NCBI GenBank assembly: GCA_950295325.1
Contig: OX485805.1
Location: forward strand, 24,539,501 to 24,603,500
DNA: 64,000 nt
Origin: Polytrichum commune
Taxonomy: Eukaryota > Streptophyta > Polytrichopsida > Polytrichales > Polytrichaceae
Direction: 5' to 3'
Shown here piece by piece: positions 11,976 through 36,030 of the stretch. The notes beneath the pieces are model-generated. The model was given only the letters and a program-made list of their open reading frames with translations, made no database searches and was not told the DNA's origin. A program made the translations under genes and the position numbers. Position 1 is the stretch's first letter, and each line of letters opens with the position of its first letter.

Positions 11976-12900
11976 GGATGAGCTCTTCATAATTTTCATT
12001 TCTTGGCCAGTCCCTTGAAATGTGACTTTGTTCATTGAATATACAACAATGAATTTGAATTATATCACAGTCGGTACACCGGTATTTCATTGAAGCTAAA
12101 ACAAAACATGTTCAATTTTTATCATTTAAATTAGTATTTTTTTCTAACCATCTTCATTCAAGACGGTGTCTCACATTTTCACTTTAACTATTCCATTTAA
12201 CTTATAGCATCTCCACGCTTATTATTGTGGGCCACCAACAAACGACTTTTACTACTTTTAGCTCCATTCGGCTAGTGAGAGTCATTGGATGTAACCAATG
12301 TTGGTAAAATAGCTTGATTGAGTTGCAAGCATCTCCGATCTAGTGAGAGGTTTGTCTATTGCACATTTGCTACTATTAGGTGAGGAATCTTGAACACAAG
12401 GAGAAGAGGGATTAACAAACTCTACATTTATGGAAGTTTGACTAAGAGAGCATCTATCAATAATGGATTTCCTTCTTTTGAGGACATTCCTTGCGGCATG
12501 TCCATTTGTGCACTTTAAGGTTTCCATCACCTCTTCACATTGCAATGATGGCAAAGTGGAAGGTGCAACAAAACATTCATCCTCTTCTTCCGCATCCTCT
12601 TCATTGCCTTCATCTTCAATGTGCAATTGTGACAACCCCTACATCGCATTCAAACACCCAACATTGACAATTAACAACACAAAAGAGGATAAAGTCAAAA
12701 CCAACAAGTCTTGTTTTGGAAAAGTAAATAGTATGCATTGATTCAAATTGCCTTGCTAAAAGTATAACTCAACCTTGATGTAACCCAACAAGAGTTAAAG
12801 TGAAAAAGGTTGCACCTAAAGCTCAAAGCCCATAAATCAATAGCTTAGCATTAATGACAATGTAGGAAGCCCAACATAAATGGCAACAACAACCTCTAAT
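11976..12900. other. Spacer, no gene supported
   Basis: It contains a minus-strand open frame of 117 aa (12282-12635) rich in E and D near its start and in S later. No domain is recognised. The composition could arise from the TCTTCC-rich repeat at 12580-12620, so I do not call it a gene. Confidence 0.35.
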
Positions 12901-13540
12901 TATTAAACTTAGTATAAACCTTAAAGCAACAAACCCATTCAAAATTGACAAACATAACTTGAATGCTCTATGATTCAAGCCCCAAAACTATAGCAAATCT
13001 TGGGCCTAACCCTCATTGATAAACTCAGCCTAACCTTAAGGCAATAGATCCTTAATGCTCTTTGATGCAAACCCATAAATTGCAAGAAACCTACAAATTG
13101 CAGCAAACCTTGGGCCTAAATCCTCATTGATAAACTTAGTCTAAACCATAAGGCAACAAGCCCATTTGGAAAGGAAACATATCCTTGATACTCTTTGATG
13201 CAAACCCCGAAAAATTGCAACAAGCCTTGGGCTTAAATTCTCATTGAACAACTCAACCTAAAACCTCAAGGCAGCAAACCCATTTAGAAAAGGCAACAAA
13301 TCCTTGATCCTTTGTGATGAAAGCCCATAAATTGCAACAAGCATTGGGCCTAACCCTCATTGATAAACTAAGCCTAAACTTTAGGGCAATAGATCCTTGA
13401 TGCTCTCTAATGCAAACCCAAAATTTGCAACAAACCTTGGGCCTAACCCTTGTGGATAAACTCAACATAAACCTTAAGTCATCAAATCATCGATGTTCTC
13501 TAATGCAAGTCCATAAATTACCTTCAAGCTTGAGGAACTT
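12900..13540. repeat. Tandem repeat array, six units of about 93-117 bp
   Basis: Units begin near 12905, 13021, 13132, 13248, 13364 and 13457. Each carries AAACT.AG.CTAAACCTTAAG-like text, a GCAACAAA/CCCATTT block, TTGATGCTCT, CAAACCCATAAATTGCAA and CTTGGGCCTAACCCTCATTG. Divergence between units is substantial. A looser GAGCCTAACCTTG motif continues at 13690-13790. No coding function is apparent. It could be the variable internal part of a degenerate retroelement. Confidence 0.75.
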
Positions 13541-16299
13541 ACCTCAACCTTTATGGCTATAGCAACCTTCATTGGTGTAGAACTTCGAGGGTATTCGGTG
13601 CTTCCTTTGCCTTCTCTTACCTTTGGGCTGCAAGAGCTTCACTTGCGCTTTTGGCCCTAGCTCGCATGTTACTCATCAATTTTGCGTACCTTGAGCCTAA
13701 ATTGCTGCAAACCTACAACCTAACCTTGAGCCTTACCTTGCAGCAAATCCTTGAGCCTAACCTTGTAGCAAACCATGAAGCGTAACTTGCAACAAAACAT
13801 GAGTTTGGGAGCAACAACGCTCCACCTTTGGTTGAATGCAGGAGGCCTACCTAGTAAAGAGCGCAACCCCCGTGGAACCCTCGAACCCGACCCCAGCCTT
13901 AACAAAGCTCCAATCACTTGGCAAACTTGTTATCACCTGAAATACCTCAACCCTTTTGAAGGAGGGTAGGCTGCACAAAGGACGTTTGGGGCTAAGTTTT
14001 TTGTATAATAGTTTTTGACAATAAAACGGGAATTTGTCCTACCGACAAGCGTTATCTCAAACTAGCCCACCTCATCTGGATTTTTTGGGTAGTTTACGGA
14101 TAACTCTAGTGGAAGCTAGTAATTTATAGTAGTGTTTTTTAATTTTTAATTTCATTTATAATAACAAATAATAACTAAGGATATTATTTTTCACCTCCTT
14201 AAGACTAGAATTTACAACATTTTGAACCCCTCTCACTTTACAAACCATGTCCATCTTATAGTTGCCTTGAAATTTCAAGATATGGAATTGCAATACGAAT
14301 GACACATGATAACAAATGTTTGTCTTTGATCTCTAACCACATTCCTCTCAAGTCAAAAGTGCTTTCCATCATATTCCTATTCAATAACATCGCTTGAATT
14401 TCCACCTCATTTATACTATATTCAAAATATTTATGAAGATTTTTATCTTTTGAATCTTGGCATCCCCAACCAATTTAAGCCAAATTATCAAGGTGTTAGC
14501 ACACTCTTCATCCCCCTTGAATATGCACTCTTATGTTGACTTCGACCTTTTTTGGGGGGTTGTATGCTATTTAAAGGTTGAGTCAACAATCTAGTAGTAT
14601 AATCCTACTTGAGTATATACGGAGCTTTTTAGTTGTGAATTCTTACATCCTCTTTTGTCAAGGTAATCACTTAGGCCATGTCCAAAAATATATTCTTATT
14701 TGTTCCTCCATCATAAATATCTTAAGATCTCAACAACGATACCAAAAAATGTTGAACATACTGACATTGAAAGAGACTTAGAGATATAAAAATGGCCCCA
14801 TAAGAATTCTTATATCATAGTAACAAACTCCCATCATACATACATGACAAGGAAAGAACATTTACATGGTGGTAATTGGAACGACTACTATTGTTGCTGA
14901 TGTTGCCCCTACAAACATATACCCATATTAGTCAATACCCAATCTATACTTAAGATATACACGAAATTACAGTAGAGTTAGAAACACACTTTGGTGCAGA
15001 AATTGGATGTGACGAGATAGTAGAATGAAACTACAAGTGATGGAAGGATTGATGGCTAGTGGTGAGCGCATACAAGTAAGATGGCTTTTGTTTTGATGTG
15101 TCCAAGGTAGTTGGGAAAGTATCGGTTGTGTAGTATGTGAGGGTATATGTGAGAAATGGACCAGATTTTGTGTGTGCAAATGTGATGCGATCATTTTGCC
15201 AATTGGTATCAGGGATGAGGATGATAACTTAGTCACGGTAGTGTCAGAGCAATATGCAACAATTTGTGCCTTTTTGACAATTTGTGGGGGCAGTGGTATG
15301 TGAAAAGGAACATGATTCCATTTGTTGCCCCATTGGCAAGAGTAGCTAAAGCCCATTGCTCCAAAGATATAGAAGGGCGTAGGGGATTTGTCGTAAGGAT
15401 GCACATGGTAAGTTGAAGTCTATGCAAAAAAATTATCCTACTTTAATGCCGATAAGGTAACTGACAAGATGAGAGGGGATGTCCTCAAAGTGGTTATCGG
15501 GGCATAATTGATCTGCCTGGGGATAAAAATACCATAGGTTATGAACGAAGCACTCTTTATGTGAAGAGATGAACACATAAGTATTATTAGAAGTGCTCTT
15601 TACTCAAGTGAGTGTCCAGTTATGTAGTCCACTAGTTTAGGCATGTGCCATCCCAACCCATTGCACCCGTACACATGAATCAATGTCCTAGATCATCCCT
15701 GCAACGTTGGCTAAACATGCCGCCGTTGAGGCGCGGCCATTAAAAGCTTTGGAACGGCAATTGCTTCACCACTTGTCCATAGTCAATGGTATAGTAGATA
15801 ATGTGTGGAGGCCCGCATAGGGTTGCCGCTGGAGTTACTCTTATCAGAACTATGAAATACGGAGGTGGGTAGAGGAGCAGGAGGAGAATGGATAAGGATG
15901 ATGACGGTTGGCAAGGATAAGGCACGCTATCCATTTTGCCTTCTCATCAGACACTTCATACTACCTGACAGGCAACAACAAAAGATTCTTAAGACTTCCT
16001 CTTTCTTGCACTGTTCCTCCCACAGAAATTTTCTTCTCTGCATTTGACATATTCCACACGCATTACTTATTAGCTGTGGTTATGTTACTTACACCATCGC
16101 TCCAAACCTGTTGAAGGATTTGTGACGCCGATCTGGTCCTCATTTGCTTGTTGCAATTGTGGATTCCTTGCAATTGGCTGCCCGTCAATCATCTGCCCCT
16201 TGATTCTTCTCTGTAGTGTCGTTTGACGCATCCCACTCACATTGGCTGCACCTGTCGAGTTTGTGAGCCTGTATTGTGTTGTAACCCCTTTTTATGCAT
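13541..16299. other. Spacer, no gene seen
   Basis: Short open frames on both strands, the longest 145 aa on minus at 14967-15404, match no family I know and show no splice pattern. Composition turns from AT-rich to mixed after about 15700, on the way into the hydrolase leader. Confidence 0.4.
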
Positions 16300-16660
16300 C
16301 TTGGGTTGTGGGTCCCTTCGGGATGTGGAATTGGCTTAAAGTTTGAGTTACGCGCTCCCAATCTTCAGTCGCCACGGAGTAGGATTCGCCAGGAAGCGAT
16401 TGCTGCCACCTTTGTGTCTCGAGATTGTGATTCCGGATCGATTTCTGGGGGTCTCGTTTTCCCAGAGGTTTAGGGTTTGGTGAACAATATTCCTGCAGGA
16501 GGTGGCATTTCGGGTGGTTTGCCGCTGATCGGGAGCTTCTGGATGGCCTAGGAGCTTATACGGGAGTTTATCTCCGTGGAAGATTTGATGGGTGGAGTTT
16601 TCTTGCATCGGGCACTCTCTCGCGACGGAAACCCTAAAATAGCCTAAAATTTGTTGCTAA
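16300..16660 (+). promoter_or_regulatory. GC-richer promoter / leader region of the ABHD18-like gene
   Basis: Composition rises in G+C here relative to the flanks, and telo-box-like motifs are present (TTTAGGGTTTGG near 16470 and AAACCCTAAAA near 16629). The minus-strand open frame at 16348-16608 is probably a by-product of this composition. I infer the transcription start and first leader exon lie here. No TATA box is convincing. Confidence 0.45.
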
Positions 16661-16949
16661 ATACTGGTCATTGAGGAGGTTACAGCAATACCTCTGCTTC
16701 CTGATTACTACGAGGCACAAAGGAGGTACATTTCTGCTCCCATTTTAACCCAGTGGGACCTATTCCTGAAGAGGTTCACATGTTCCGTGTGTGAAATTCA
16801 TCTCAATCAATCCCAAGCCTGTCGTCAGTCGCGAAGTTAACATCGGCATTGTTGCGTCCTTGAGGGCATTCTACTTCATCGGCGTCAATACCATAGAGAC
16901 TTGTCCTTCATCAATGCCTATCCTCTTTGTGTATACTCCTGGGTTTCTT

Positions 16950-17327
16950 GAGCTGCCTCGATTCGGTGTTATGTATCACTATGATATGCAAGGCTATGGA
17001 CATGATCGCTAGCATGAGGTGATTGGAATCTCTAAGTGTTTCCACAGAGGAGGTTGGATTCCTGTCCACTACGGGGTTTCTCGAGCTGCCTTGCCGGTGT
17101 GTTACCGATCATTATGACATGCAAGGCTATGGACATGATCGCTGGCACGAGGTGATTGGAAATTCTTGAGCTCTCACATAGAGAGGAGGTTGGGAACCAT
17201 AGGGAGCTGCCTTGCCGAGGTGTTATGAATCATCATGATATGCAAGGCTATGGAGATGATCTCTAGGATGAGGTGATTGGAAGTTCTTAAGATTTTACAT
17301 AGAGAGGTAGGTTGGGAACCGTAGGGG
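16950..17327 (+). repeat. Triplicated leader segment of the ABHD18-like gene
   Basis: Three tandem copies contain ATGCAAGGCTATGGA at 16986, 17119 and 17240 (spacing 133 and 121 bp), each followed by GATGATCNCT-like text, GAGGTGATTGGAA and an AGAGGAGGTTGG-like end. The array stops about 20 bp before the start codon at 17350. Copies differ by substitutions and small indels, so they are not recent assembly artefacts. I infer 5' UTR or promoter repeats. Confidence 0.8.
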
Positions 17328-17349
17328 CGGGAAGTGGAACAAGTCGAAA

Positions 17350-20300
17350 ATGGTGGCAGTGAACCTGGGAGCGGCCCATTACTGGCTGGACCATTTGTAT
17401 GGTGCCATCATGCATCGGATGCGTCTGGCGCCCCCCTTCTTCTCCGGGGGCTGGGGCGGGGCGAAGCTGGAGCTCCTGGAGCACATGACGAGGCAGCTCA
17501 TCTCCCAGGGTCTTGCCCAGGTGTCGTTGCAACATTGGCCACCACCGGCGATCAATCCCGTGTGGCGGACTGTGTGGGAGTCCCGAACCGCGAGGCTGCA
17601 GGAGGGCGTGTTTACCACTCCGTGTGAGGACATGTTGAAGAAGGTGTTGCCCTTGGAGAGCCACATTGCTCGTGTGCGGTTGTTGAGTCCACGCAATGTC
17701 CCCGTTCACGAAACTTCGTGCGTGGTGCACTTAGCTGGTGAGTTTTTCTGCATATTGGAGCTCCACAAGTGGAAAGTAACTATGATATTTTCAAGGGTTT
17801 CATCTGATGATAGGAGGTTCGCAATGTGATTACCTGCATCACTCGTTCTGAACATGTAGTGGGGTTATGCAGAAGGGCTTTTGCAGTCAATTCTCTTGTC
17901 AGAGAATTTTCTGTAGCCCTTCTGAAGGTCATTTACACTAGAGAATTGACTGCAAAGGCTCTTGCAAAACCCTGCTACATGTACAGAATAAGTGATGTAG
18001 GTACTCACATTGCAAACTTCCTATTTATTGGATGACACATTTGGAATAACTTGGATAGTGATGCTGAAACCTTGAGGAGTCTCTGCACATCACAAACCTC
18101 TAAGTAAATCCATCTATCAACACAGATTTCACATTGATTCAATTACATTAAAGTACAATATAGGATCAATGCCTAGGGTTGCGAATTTTAGTCTTCTTTT
18201 TCTATATTTTACAGTTGCAAGACCTAATTGGCTAAAAAAGGTGGAATGAATGTTGAATGAATCATAAGCTAGATGCTGAGTTAGCACTGGAAATATATCA
18301 ATTTCTGAAGGGTATTTTTGCCTTCTAGGGCATTTATCTTGGACTCCAAGGGGAAGTTGTGTGGGCAACACTAGAGTAGGAAACAATATAGGTGGATTCA
18401 ACAAAACAGGGTGCTAATGACAAACTGGTTGTTTCTTGCTGGCTCTTTTAATGGGACGTTATCAAATCTACAGGGACAGGAGACCACGGTTTTGATCGGC
18501 GATTGCGATTAGGTGGGCCGCTGTTGGAGAAAAACATAGCCACCCTGGTGTTGGAGAGGTGAATTATCTTCTCCTTGCTGCTTATCTTCCTTGGAACAAA
18601 TTGATGAGAGTATAAGTAGATGAGATTTGGAATGCGGTTATCAAGTTTCCGGCTAAGAACACCTTATGCATGTTTGGTCTCAAATCATTTTGGACGTTTT
18701 GTCCTGGGGAGACAAGCCGTACATTCAGTATAAGTCAAGGGGTTTTCCACGCAGGTGTGAGCAGTTGAGTTAACAAAGATCAATAAGCCTCAGTGTGAGT
18801 AGAAGGTGGGAGCAGACAGAAGCAATTCTTGGTAGAATATGATGAAGATGCAATCTTAAGCTCAGGTTACATGCTGCTGCTTTAGATGTTGAGGTCATGC
18901 TAGCGTAATCATTTGTCTTCTCATACAAATACGAGAAATAATATCCTTGCTGTGTCAGTATGTCCTTCAAGTATGAACCAGGAGTTTTGTACATGTTGCA
19001 AGATAGTAGTCGGTAGTAATAGCATCATTCATGTGTAAACAATTTTAACGATGGTGGCTGCAGTCCTTACTATGGGAAACGACGACCACCATTACAAAGA
19101 GGAGCAAGGTTGTTGTGTGTGAGTGACCTATTACTGCTGGGGAGGGCCACAATTGAAGAGACACGCACACTTCTTTATTGGTTGGAGAAAGAAGAAGGGT
19201 ACAGAAAGCTGGGGGTCTGCGGTCTTAGCATGGGTACATGGGCTATCACATACTTTGTGATTTTCCTCTGAGAGCCACAAGTATATTAAACCTATCCTTC
19301 AACTCAATGGGGTTTTTTGTCTGGAATTGGTCCCCTATGACTTCCCATTGGTTGGTTTGCATACAATTTCAATAATCTCTTGCCATTAGTTGTACATGCT
19401 TGGACATAGTTCTTGAATTTGAATGAAGAGCAACCTATTTTGGCTTTTGAGAGCCAAATTCACACGGGGTCCCAAGTATGACATGGATGCCTACATGGCA
19501 ATGCTTTTTGGAGGTGAGGCTTGGGACTTTTGTAGAGGGTTGGGTCAAGCAAAAAGCTAGACCCAACTCTCAACACAAGTCCCCTGAATATTTTTGCATA
19601 AAATAATCAAAATCCACCTTTTAATGATAATTAACCATATAATAATGGTTCCTTGATGTTCAAAAGTTGGGACTTTGCCTCCATGTTGGGACTTGCTAAC
19701 ATGAGTAGGACTTGGGCCTTGGGACCCCATGTGAACTGGCCCTAATCTCCATACCACCTGTGAGCATGCACTGTAAACTTACTGAACATTGAAAGTTCTC
19801 TATGCTAAAATGACCAGACCCTGACGAAAAGTCCTGTTGAGTTGAAGGATAGCACTATTGAGAAGTTCACATTGAAGATTCTTGAATGGAGATAAATGGC
19901 CTTGGTTTCATATCTATGTCTCATGCTTTGTCAGCACTGCTCATATGTATATATATATATATGCATGCTATATGAAACCTGGAGCTGTCTGTAATGCTCA
20001 TTTCCAGAGACTTTGAGAACATGGATGCGTTTTCTGCAATTCAATTCTATTCTTGGGTTTTGAATAAAATCTAAGTAACATTCAAGACAAAATGGGATAT
20101 TGAAAGTTATTGCGTGCATTTCCTAGGAGGAGTACATGCTGCCATGGTGGGATCGCTGCACAGATCACCATTGGCAATTTTACCATTTTTGACTCCCCAT
20201 TCAGCAGCAGTTGCCTTCTGTGAGGGCATATTGCAGCATGGGACTGCTTGGGAGGTGCTAATGCGAGATGAGCTGCTCACTGGGTCTATGACACGAGAAC

Positions 20301-20983
20301 AAGTCATGGAGAGATTGCGAACCGTGTTGTCTCTCACAGATGTGACCCAGTTCCCAGTCCCACAAAATCCAAAATCCGTCATTTTTGTCTCTGCTACGGT
20401 AACCCTCTGCTTTCTTGCTCTTTTTATGCCTGTAATACTTCGGTAGCTTTCTTGAGCTCATCCATAGCTTTCTTAAGTGGTGAAGTGGGTGTTAACCCTA
20501 AATAAGCATCTTGGAGAGCATACACTTGGAGAGATTCTTTTGGCAATGTCTTAAGTTGAATCTTAGTAGGTGGGAAAAGGCTTTGTACGAGGATAAGTAA
20601 CATTGAGGCGCAGACTAACGAGAGCTTGGCACTTGACCATGCTTGGCATTCATGCATGTAGTCAAGGACCTTGATTCTTGGATTTGTTCTTGAAGATAGA
20701 ATAGAATGTGAACGTCCTTACACATGCATAAGAATGCTATGTCATTTCAACATTCAGTACCACCAATTAATTAGTTTTATTGCACTCCCTGAATTTCTGC
20801 AAAATGTTGTTGTGTGTGCAACAGGATGATGGCTATGTACCAGACCATTCAGTGCTGAAGCTACAGAAGGCATGGCCTGGGTCAGAAGTAAGGTGGGTGA
20901 GAGGTGGTCACGTCTCCTCTTTCATATTGCACAACAAGACCTTCCAAAAGGCAATAGTAGACGGCCTAGATCGGTTGGACTAA
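17350..20983 (+). CDS. ABHD18: ABHD18-like alpha/beta hydrolase (DUF2048 family)
   Basis: Five coding exons read as 17350-17737, 18474-18558, 19064-19233, 20127-20398 and 20825-20983. All junctions are GT-AG and phases agree, giving 357 aa. The start MVAVNLGAAHYWLDHLYGA, the PPFFSGGWGG block and ESHIARVRLLSP are hallmarks of the plant ABHD18/DUF2048 proteins. Exon 2 gives AGTGDHGFDRRLRLGGP. Exon 3 ends in the nucleophile elbow GLSMG with Ser213; exon 5 supplies the likely acid Asp307 (DDGYVPDH) and base His334 (GGHVSSF), so the Ser-Asp-His triad is complete. The substrate of this family in plants is not known to me; a lipid or ester hydrolase is inferred. Intron 1 contains a long hairpin and intron 3 two nested MITEs. 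The gene converges on the ABCC gene, with stops about 1.5 kb apart. Confidence 0.92.
17814..18020 (+). repeat. Long imperfect hairpin in intron 1 (miRNA-precursor-like)
   Basis: Arms 17814-17896 and 17940-18020 pair over about 80 nt with roughly a dozen mismatches and a 43-nt loop. The most perfect part joins TTTGCAGTCAATTCTCT (ending 17896) with AGAGAATTGACTGCAAA (from 17940). Pairing continues outward through GTACATG-like and CAATGTGA blocks. It lies wholly inside intron 1 of the ABHD18-like gene. It may be a young MIRNA-like locus or a fold-back transposon; length and mismatch density suit either. Confidence 0.8.
19285..19865. mobile_element. Fold-back MITE (family FB1) split by a second MITE
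   Basis: Left part 19285-19452 has TTCAACTCAATGGGG...TTGGTCCCC, CCATTGGTTGGTTTGCATAC and GAAGAGCAACCTATTTTGG. The right end, 19800-19865, has GACGAAAAGTCCTGTTGAGT then TGAAGGATAGCACTATTG. The middle is interrupted by the unrelated element at 19453-19744. It lies in intron 3 (19234-20126) of the ABHD18-like gene. Confidence 0.65.
19453..19744. mobile_element. MITE nested in the fold-back element
   Basis: About 290 bp with inverted ends: GCCAAATTCACACGGGGTCC at the left pairs with GGACCCCATGTGAACTGGC at the right. Internal blocks (CAACACAAGTCCC, AAAGTTGGGACTTTGCCTCC) match the truncated relative at 4511-4684. No coding capacity. Superfamily not determined; target-site duplication unclear. Confidence 0.7.
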
Positions 20984-22462
20984 TCCGGTCCATTGTACTG
21001 TATATAATTCTTTGGAGCTTGTCAATCGCCTCCATGTTTGAGTATTTTGTTTGGCACAAATCTTTTCAGGTAGGTCAGGTAGACACCAAATTTCAAAAGC
21101 ATAGAATTTCAGGAGTGCCCAGACAGTTTCTAAAGGATTGAATGCTGTGTGAAAAGGAGCCTGGAAATGGTGTATGATGCAATTTTTACTTCCAATTTCC
21201 ACCTTGTGCCCTTTTTGAATTCATTTTGTAAGGTTGATTTCTTGAACTCAACTTAACACAAAGCTCTTTGTGTGCCTCTGCAAGCATGCAAGGCATGCAA
21301 GCCATGGCCTTGGATATTCCTTCACTGATGCCTATCATCCCATGGACAATATGCTAAGTCATGTTTTCTTCCCCACCATCCATTCCCTTGTACCACGTCC
21401 ACCCAGGTCCAGGTGTATTTTCCAAGGTCATTTAGACCATAGTCTAACAAGTTATGAGAACAAGTTATTTAGACCATAGTTATTTTCCATAGGTGGTTGG
21501 CATAATCGGTGCAAACATGTCAGCCTGGATTTGGGCAAACCAACCCATACAATCGTGCCTTGTTGGATGCCTAAACCCTTGCCTCCAAGGAACCGGTGTA
21601 CGGGTTGGTTTGCCCCAGCCGTCAGCTTGGGACCATCTCAATACTGGGTGAAGTGTGTGCCCCTACTGTGGGCACTACCTTCTGCCCATTGAATCAGGGA
21701 TTTGAAGAACTCACTCATGTTAGGCGGCTTGCAGAGAGAGATATTGTCAACCGTATGTTGTCAACAAGAGACAATTCATCCTTGATCAAAGCAGCAATAT
21801 AAACCTAAAGTATAAGAAGCATCTTTAAGGGACATGGCATAGATAAAACATGTAAGACATGTGCCCATTTAGAATTCCATGTTTGGAAACAATGGGCACC
21901 TTCGATTGATAATTATTGCAAACCACAGAAATATGTGTTCATATTCTCCTTGTATGTTTGCTAACTATCAAAACATCACTCAACGTTTAAGAATGGCAAA
22001 TGAGACTTGGAATGTGCCAATATAAGGACATCATTTCCCTTTATTGCAAAATTTAAAAGCTACACCTGCAGCTGCATGATATCTTTTGACACTGGCCAGT
22101 TCCAAGAAATTGGGTTAACACAACGTGCATTCAGAAGAAACTTCAACACAATATGGTACTGTCCCTGAGTAAATTGGTCTCTCATAGAGGGCACTCTTTT
22201 ACATCTTTACTAATTCTGGAATGTATTTTCCGCACGTGGGATTCAACCAATGTAAAAATGAGACATGGCAAACTTTTGGGAGCAACTAAAGTTTTCCATT
22301 GGAATAGAGCCCTCTATGGTATTGTGGGACTGTAATTTCGATCCTTGAAATTGATTTGTTGCCGGGCCACAATTTCCTCTTCACTTCACTTCACTCTATC
22401 AAGGGAGAAAACTCCGTGTTGAAAATGCTTGATCATTCTTGATATGGAATGGCCAGTCAAGG
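20984..22462. other. Convergent intergenic region (3' ends of hydrolase and ABCC genes)
   Basis: Two genes end into this 1.5-kb stretch from opposite sides. I see no additional gene. The two 3' UTRs must lie here, but no polyadenylation signal stands out clearly enough to place ends. Confidence 0.5.
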
Positions 22463-34852
<12,390 letters not shown>

Positions 34853-34859
34853 GGGCGAC

Positions 34860-35535
34860 TCTGCTGCAAAATGGCTGTTGCCAAGATTCACAAAAGGGTT
34901 GTATGGCCCTCCCTCCTTGGTGACAAGCACCCTCACCTCACATGAGGTCCACCCTCACATCCTACTAAATCTTAACCCAACCAGAAACACCGCAAATTCA
35001 ATTCCACCCAATTATTTGTAAGGTCACTGGGCCACAGTGACTCCAAATGTGGCCACTCCTCTATTACAGAGATGCTCAGGTGGTGATTCAAAAAAAGTGA
35101 AAGTGTTGCAAAACTCTTCAGGCGCACATTCTTATGAGCCTAACCCACCCAAAACCCCAAAAAACTCCACCCACTTCTTACGTAGAATTCTTCGGCCACA
35201 GTGACTCCAAATATGACGATTCCTGTGCTGCAAAATGGCTCAGGTTGAAATTCTCTCCAAAAAAAAAAAAAAAAGTACTTCAACCTCACATTCTTATGAG
35301 CCCAACCCAAACAAAAGCATCAAAAAAACTCCACCCAATTCTTGTGCAGCTTTCTTCGACCACAGTGACTCCAAATATGGCCACTCCTCTGCTGTAAAGG
35401 GGACTCAGACAAAAAAGAGCCTAGCACTTCAACCTCCCATTCTTATGAGCCTAATCGAACCCAAACCACCGCAACTTCCACCCAATTTGTAAGGTTCAAG
35501 TTCACAGCATCGATCACAGTGACCCAGAACATCTA
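34860..35535 (-). repeat. Four-copy tandem repeat upstream of the ABCC gene (period about 160 bp)
   Basis: The core CCACAGTGACTCCAAA recurs at 35032, 35196 and 35360, and as TCACAGTGACCCAGAA at 35515, giving spacings of 164, 164 and 155. Around it each unit has CACATTCTTATGAGCC.AA, an AAACTCCACCCA block and GGCCACTCCT, and most units end in CTGCAAAATGGCTCAG-like text. An A-run interrupts unit 3. The array lies just 5' of the predicted ATG (34852). Confidence 0.85.
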
Positions 35536-35539
35536 ATAT

Positions 35540-35960
35540 GAAGACTCGGGTTGCAAATTTCAAAAGGGGCGGTTGAGATTCACAGACTGTGTCAGGGCTT
35601 GGGAGCTTGGCGCCAAGCACGTCAGCCTCGCAATTCCGCCCGGAAAAGCGTTCGGAGTCTCTTGTGCAATATCTCATTCTTATTAAGATTGTAGGGTTTA
35701 GGCGACCGCCTCAAGTGAGAGTGACAAGTCGACCCCGCGGAGGCGCCCCTTGAACAACGACGACGAATCATGCAGGAATCAATCACTTCAGGCGGAATGC
35801 GAAGCGTGGAATGCAAGGCTGTATATCGCGGGTGGGGTGGGGTAATAACGGGCCGGGTCGGCGAGCCCGGGGCAATGTAGTCCTGTAACCGTTGTGAAAG
35901 AAAGTGGTTGGCCAGCCCTGGCTGGGTCTCATGAAGGCCGGTAAAGTTCCCTGGCAATTA
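35540..35960 (-). promoter_or_regulatory. GC-rich promoter / leader candidate of the ABCC gene
   Basis: The most GC- and CpG-rich stretch between 34 and 60 kb. The open frame seen on minus (35622-35957) has no recognisable domain and no start context of note, so I read it as promoter or non-coding leader exon. On minus, TTTAAATG lies just upstream (about 35990). A spliced leader joining this region to 34852 or directly to 33789 is possible. Confidence 0.4.
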
Positions 35961-35997
35961 TCAGGGGAATGATGAAAATGCAGAGTCCCATTTAAAA

Positions 35998-36030
35998 GCC
36001 CGGATATTCTCTTTAATAGAATATCCGGGC
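35998..36030. promoter_or_regulatory. Perfect 13-bp palindrome with 7-nt loop
   Basis: GCCCGGATATTCT at 35998-36010 is exactly complementary to AGAATATCCGGGC at 36018-36030, around the loop CTTTAAT. A second GAATATTC-type motif (CGGAATATTCTCC) follows near 36100-36115. It stands at the upstream edge of the GC-rich ABCC leader. Whether it is a protein-binding site or an element end is unknown. Confidence 0.75.

Noticed and set aside
12282-12635. Acidic 117-aa minus-strand frame
   Set aside because: The acidic part reflects a TCTTCC-rich simple repeat; no domain, splice pattern or conserved neighbour.
15200-15225. TTGGTATCAGGGATGAGG, similar to an initiator-tRNA primer-binding site
   Set aside because: The match is partial and there is no LTR end or retroelement coding sequence next to it.
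20424-20657. Minus-strand 77-aa open frame in intron 4 of the ABHD18-like gene, with LPKESLQVYALQDAYLGLTP and a charged C-terminal helix
   Set aside because: It looks more protein-like than most frames here, but it has no recognisable family, no partner exon on minus and lies wholly inside a well-supported intron. It could be a captured gene fragment; evidence is too thin to list.
35622-35957. 111-aa minus-strand frame in the GC-rich ABCC upstream region
   Set aside because: Composition explains it; no domain and no consistent splice phase to the ABCC exons could be shown.
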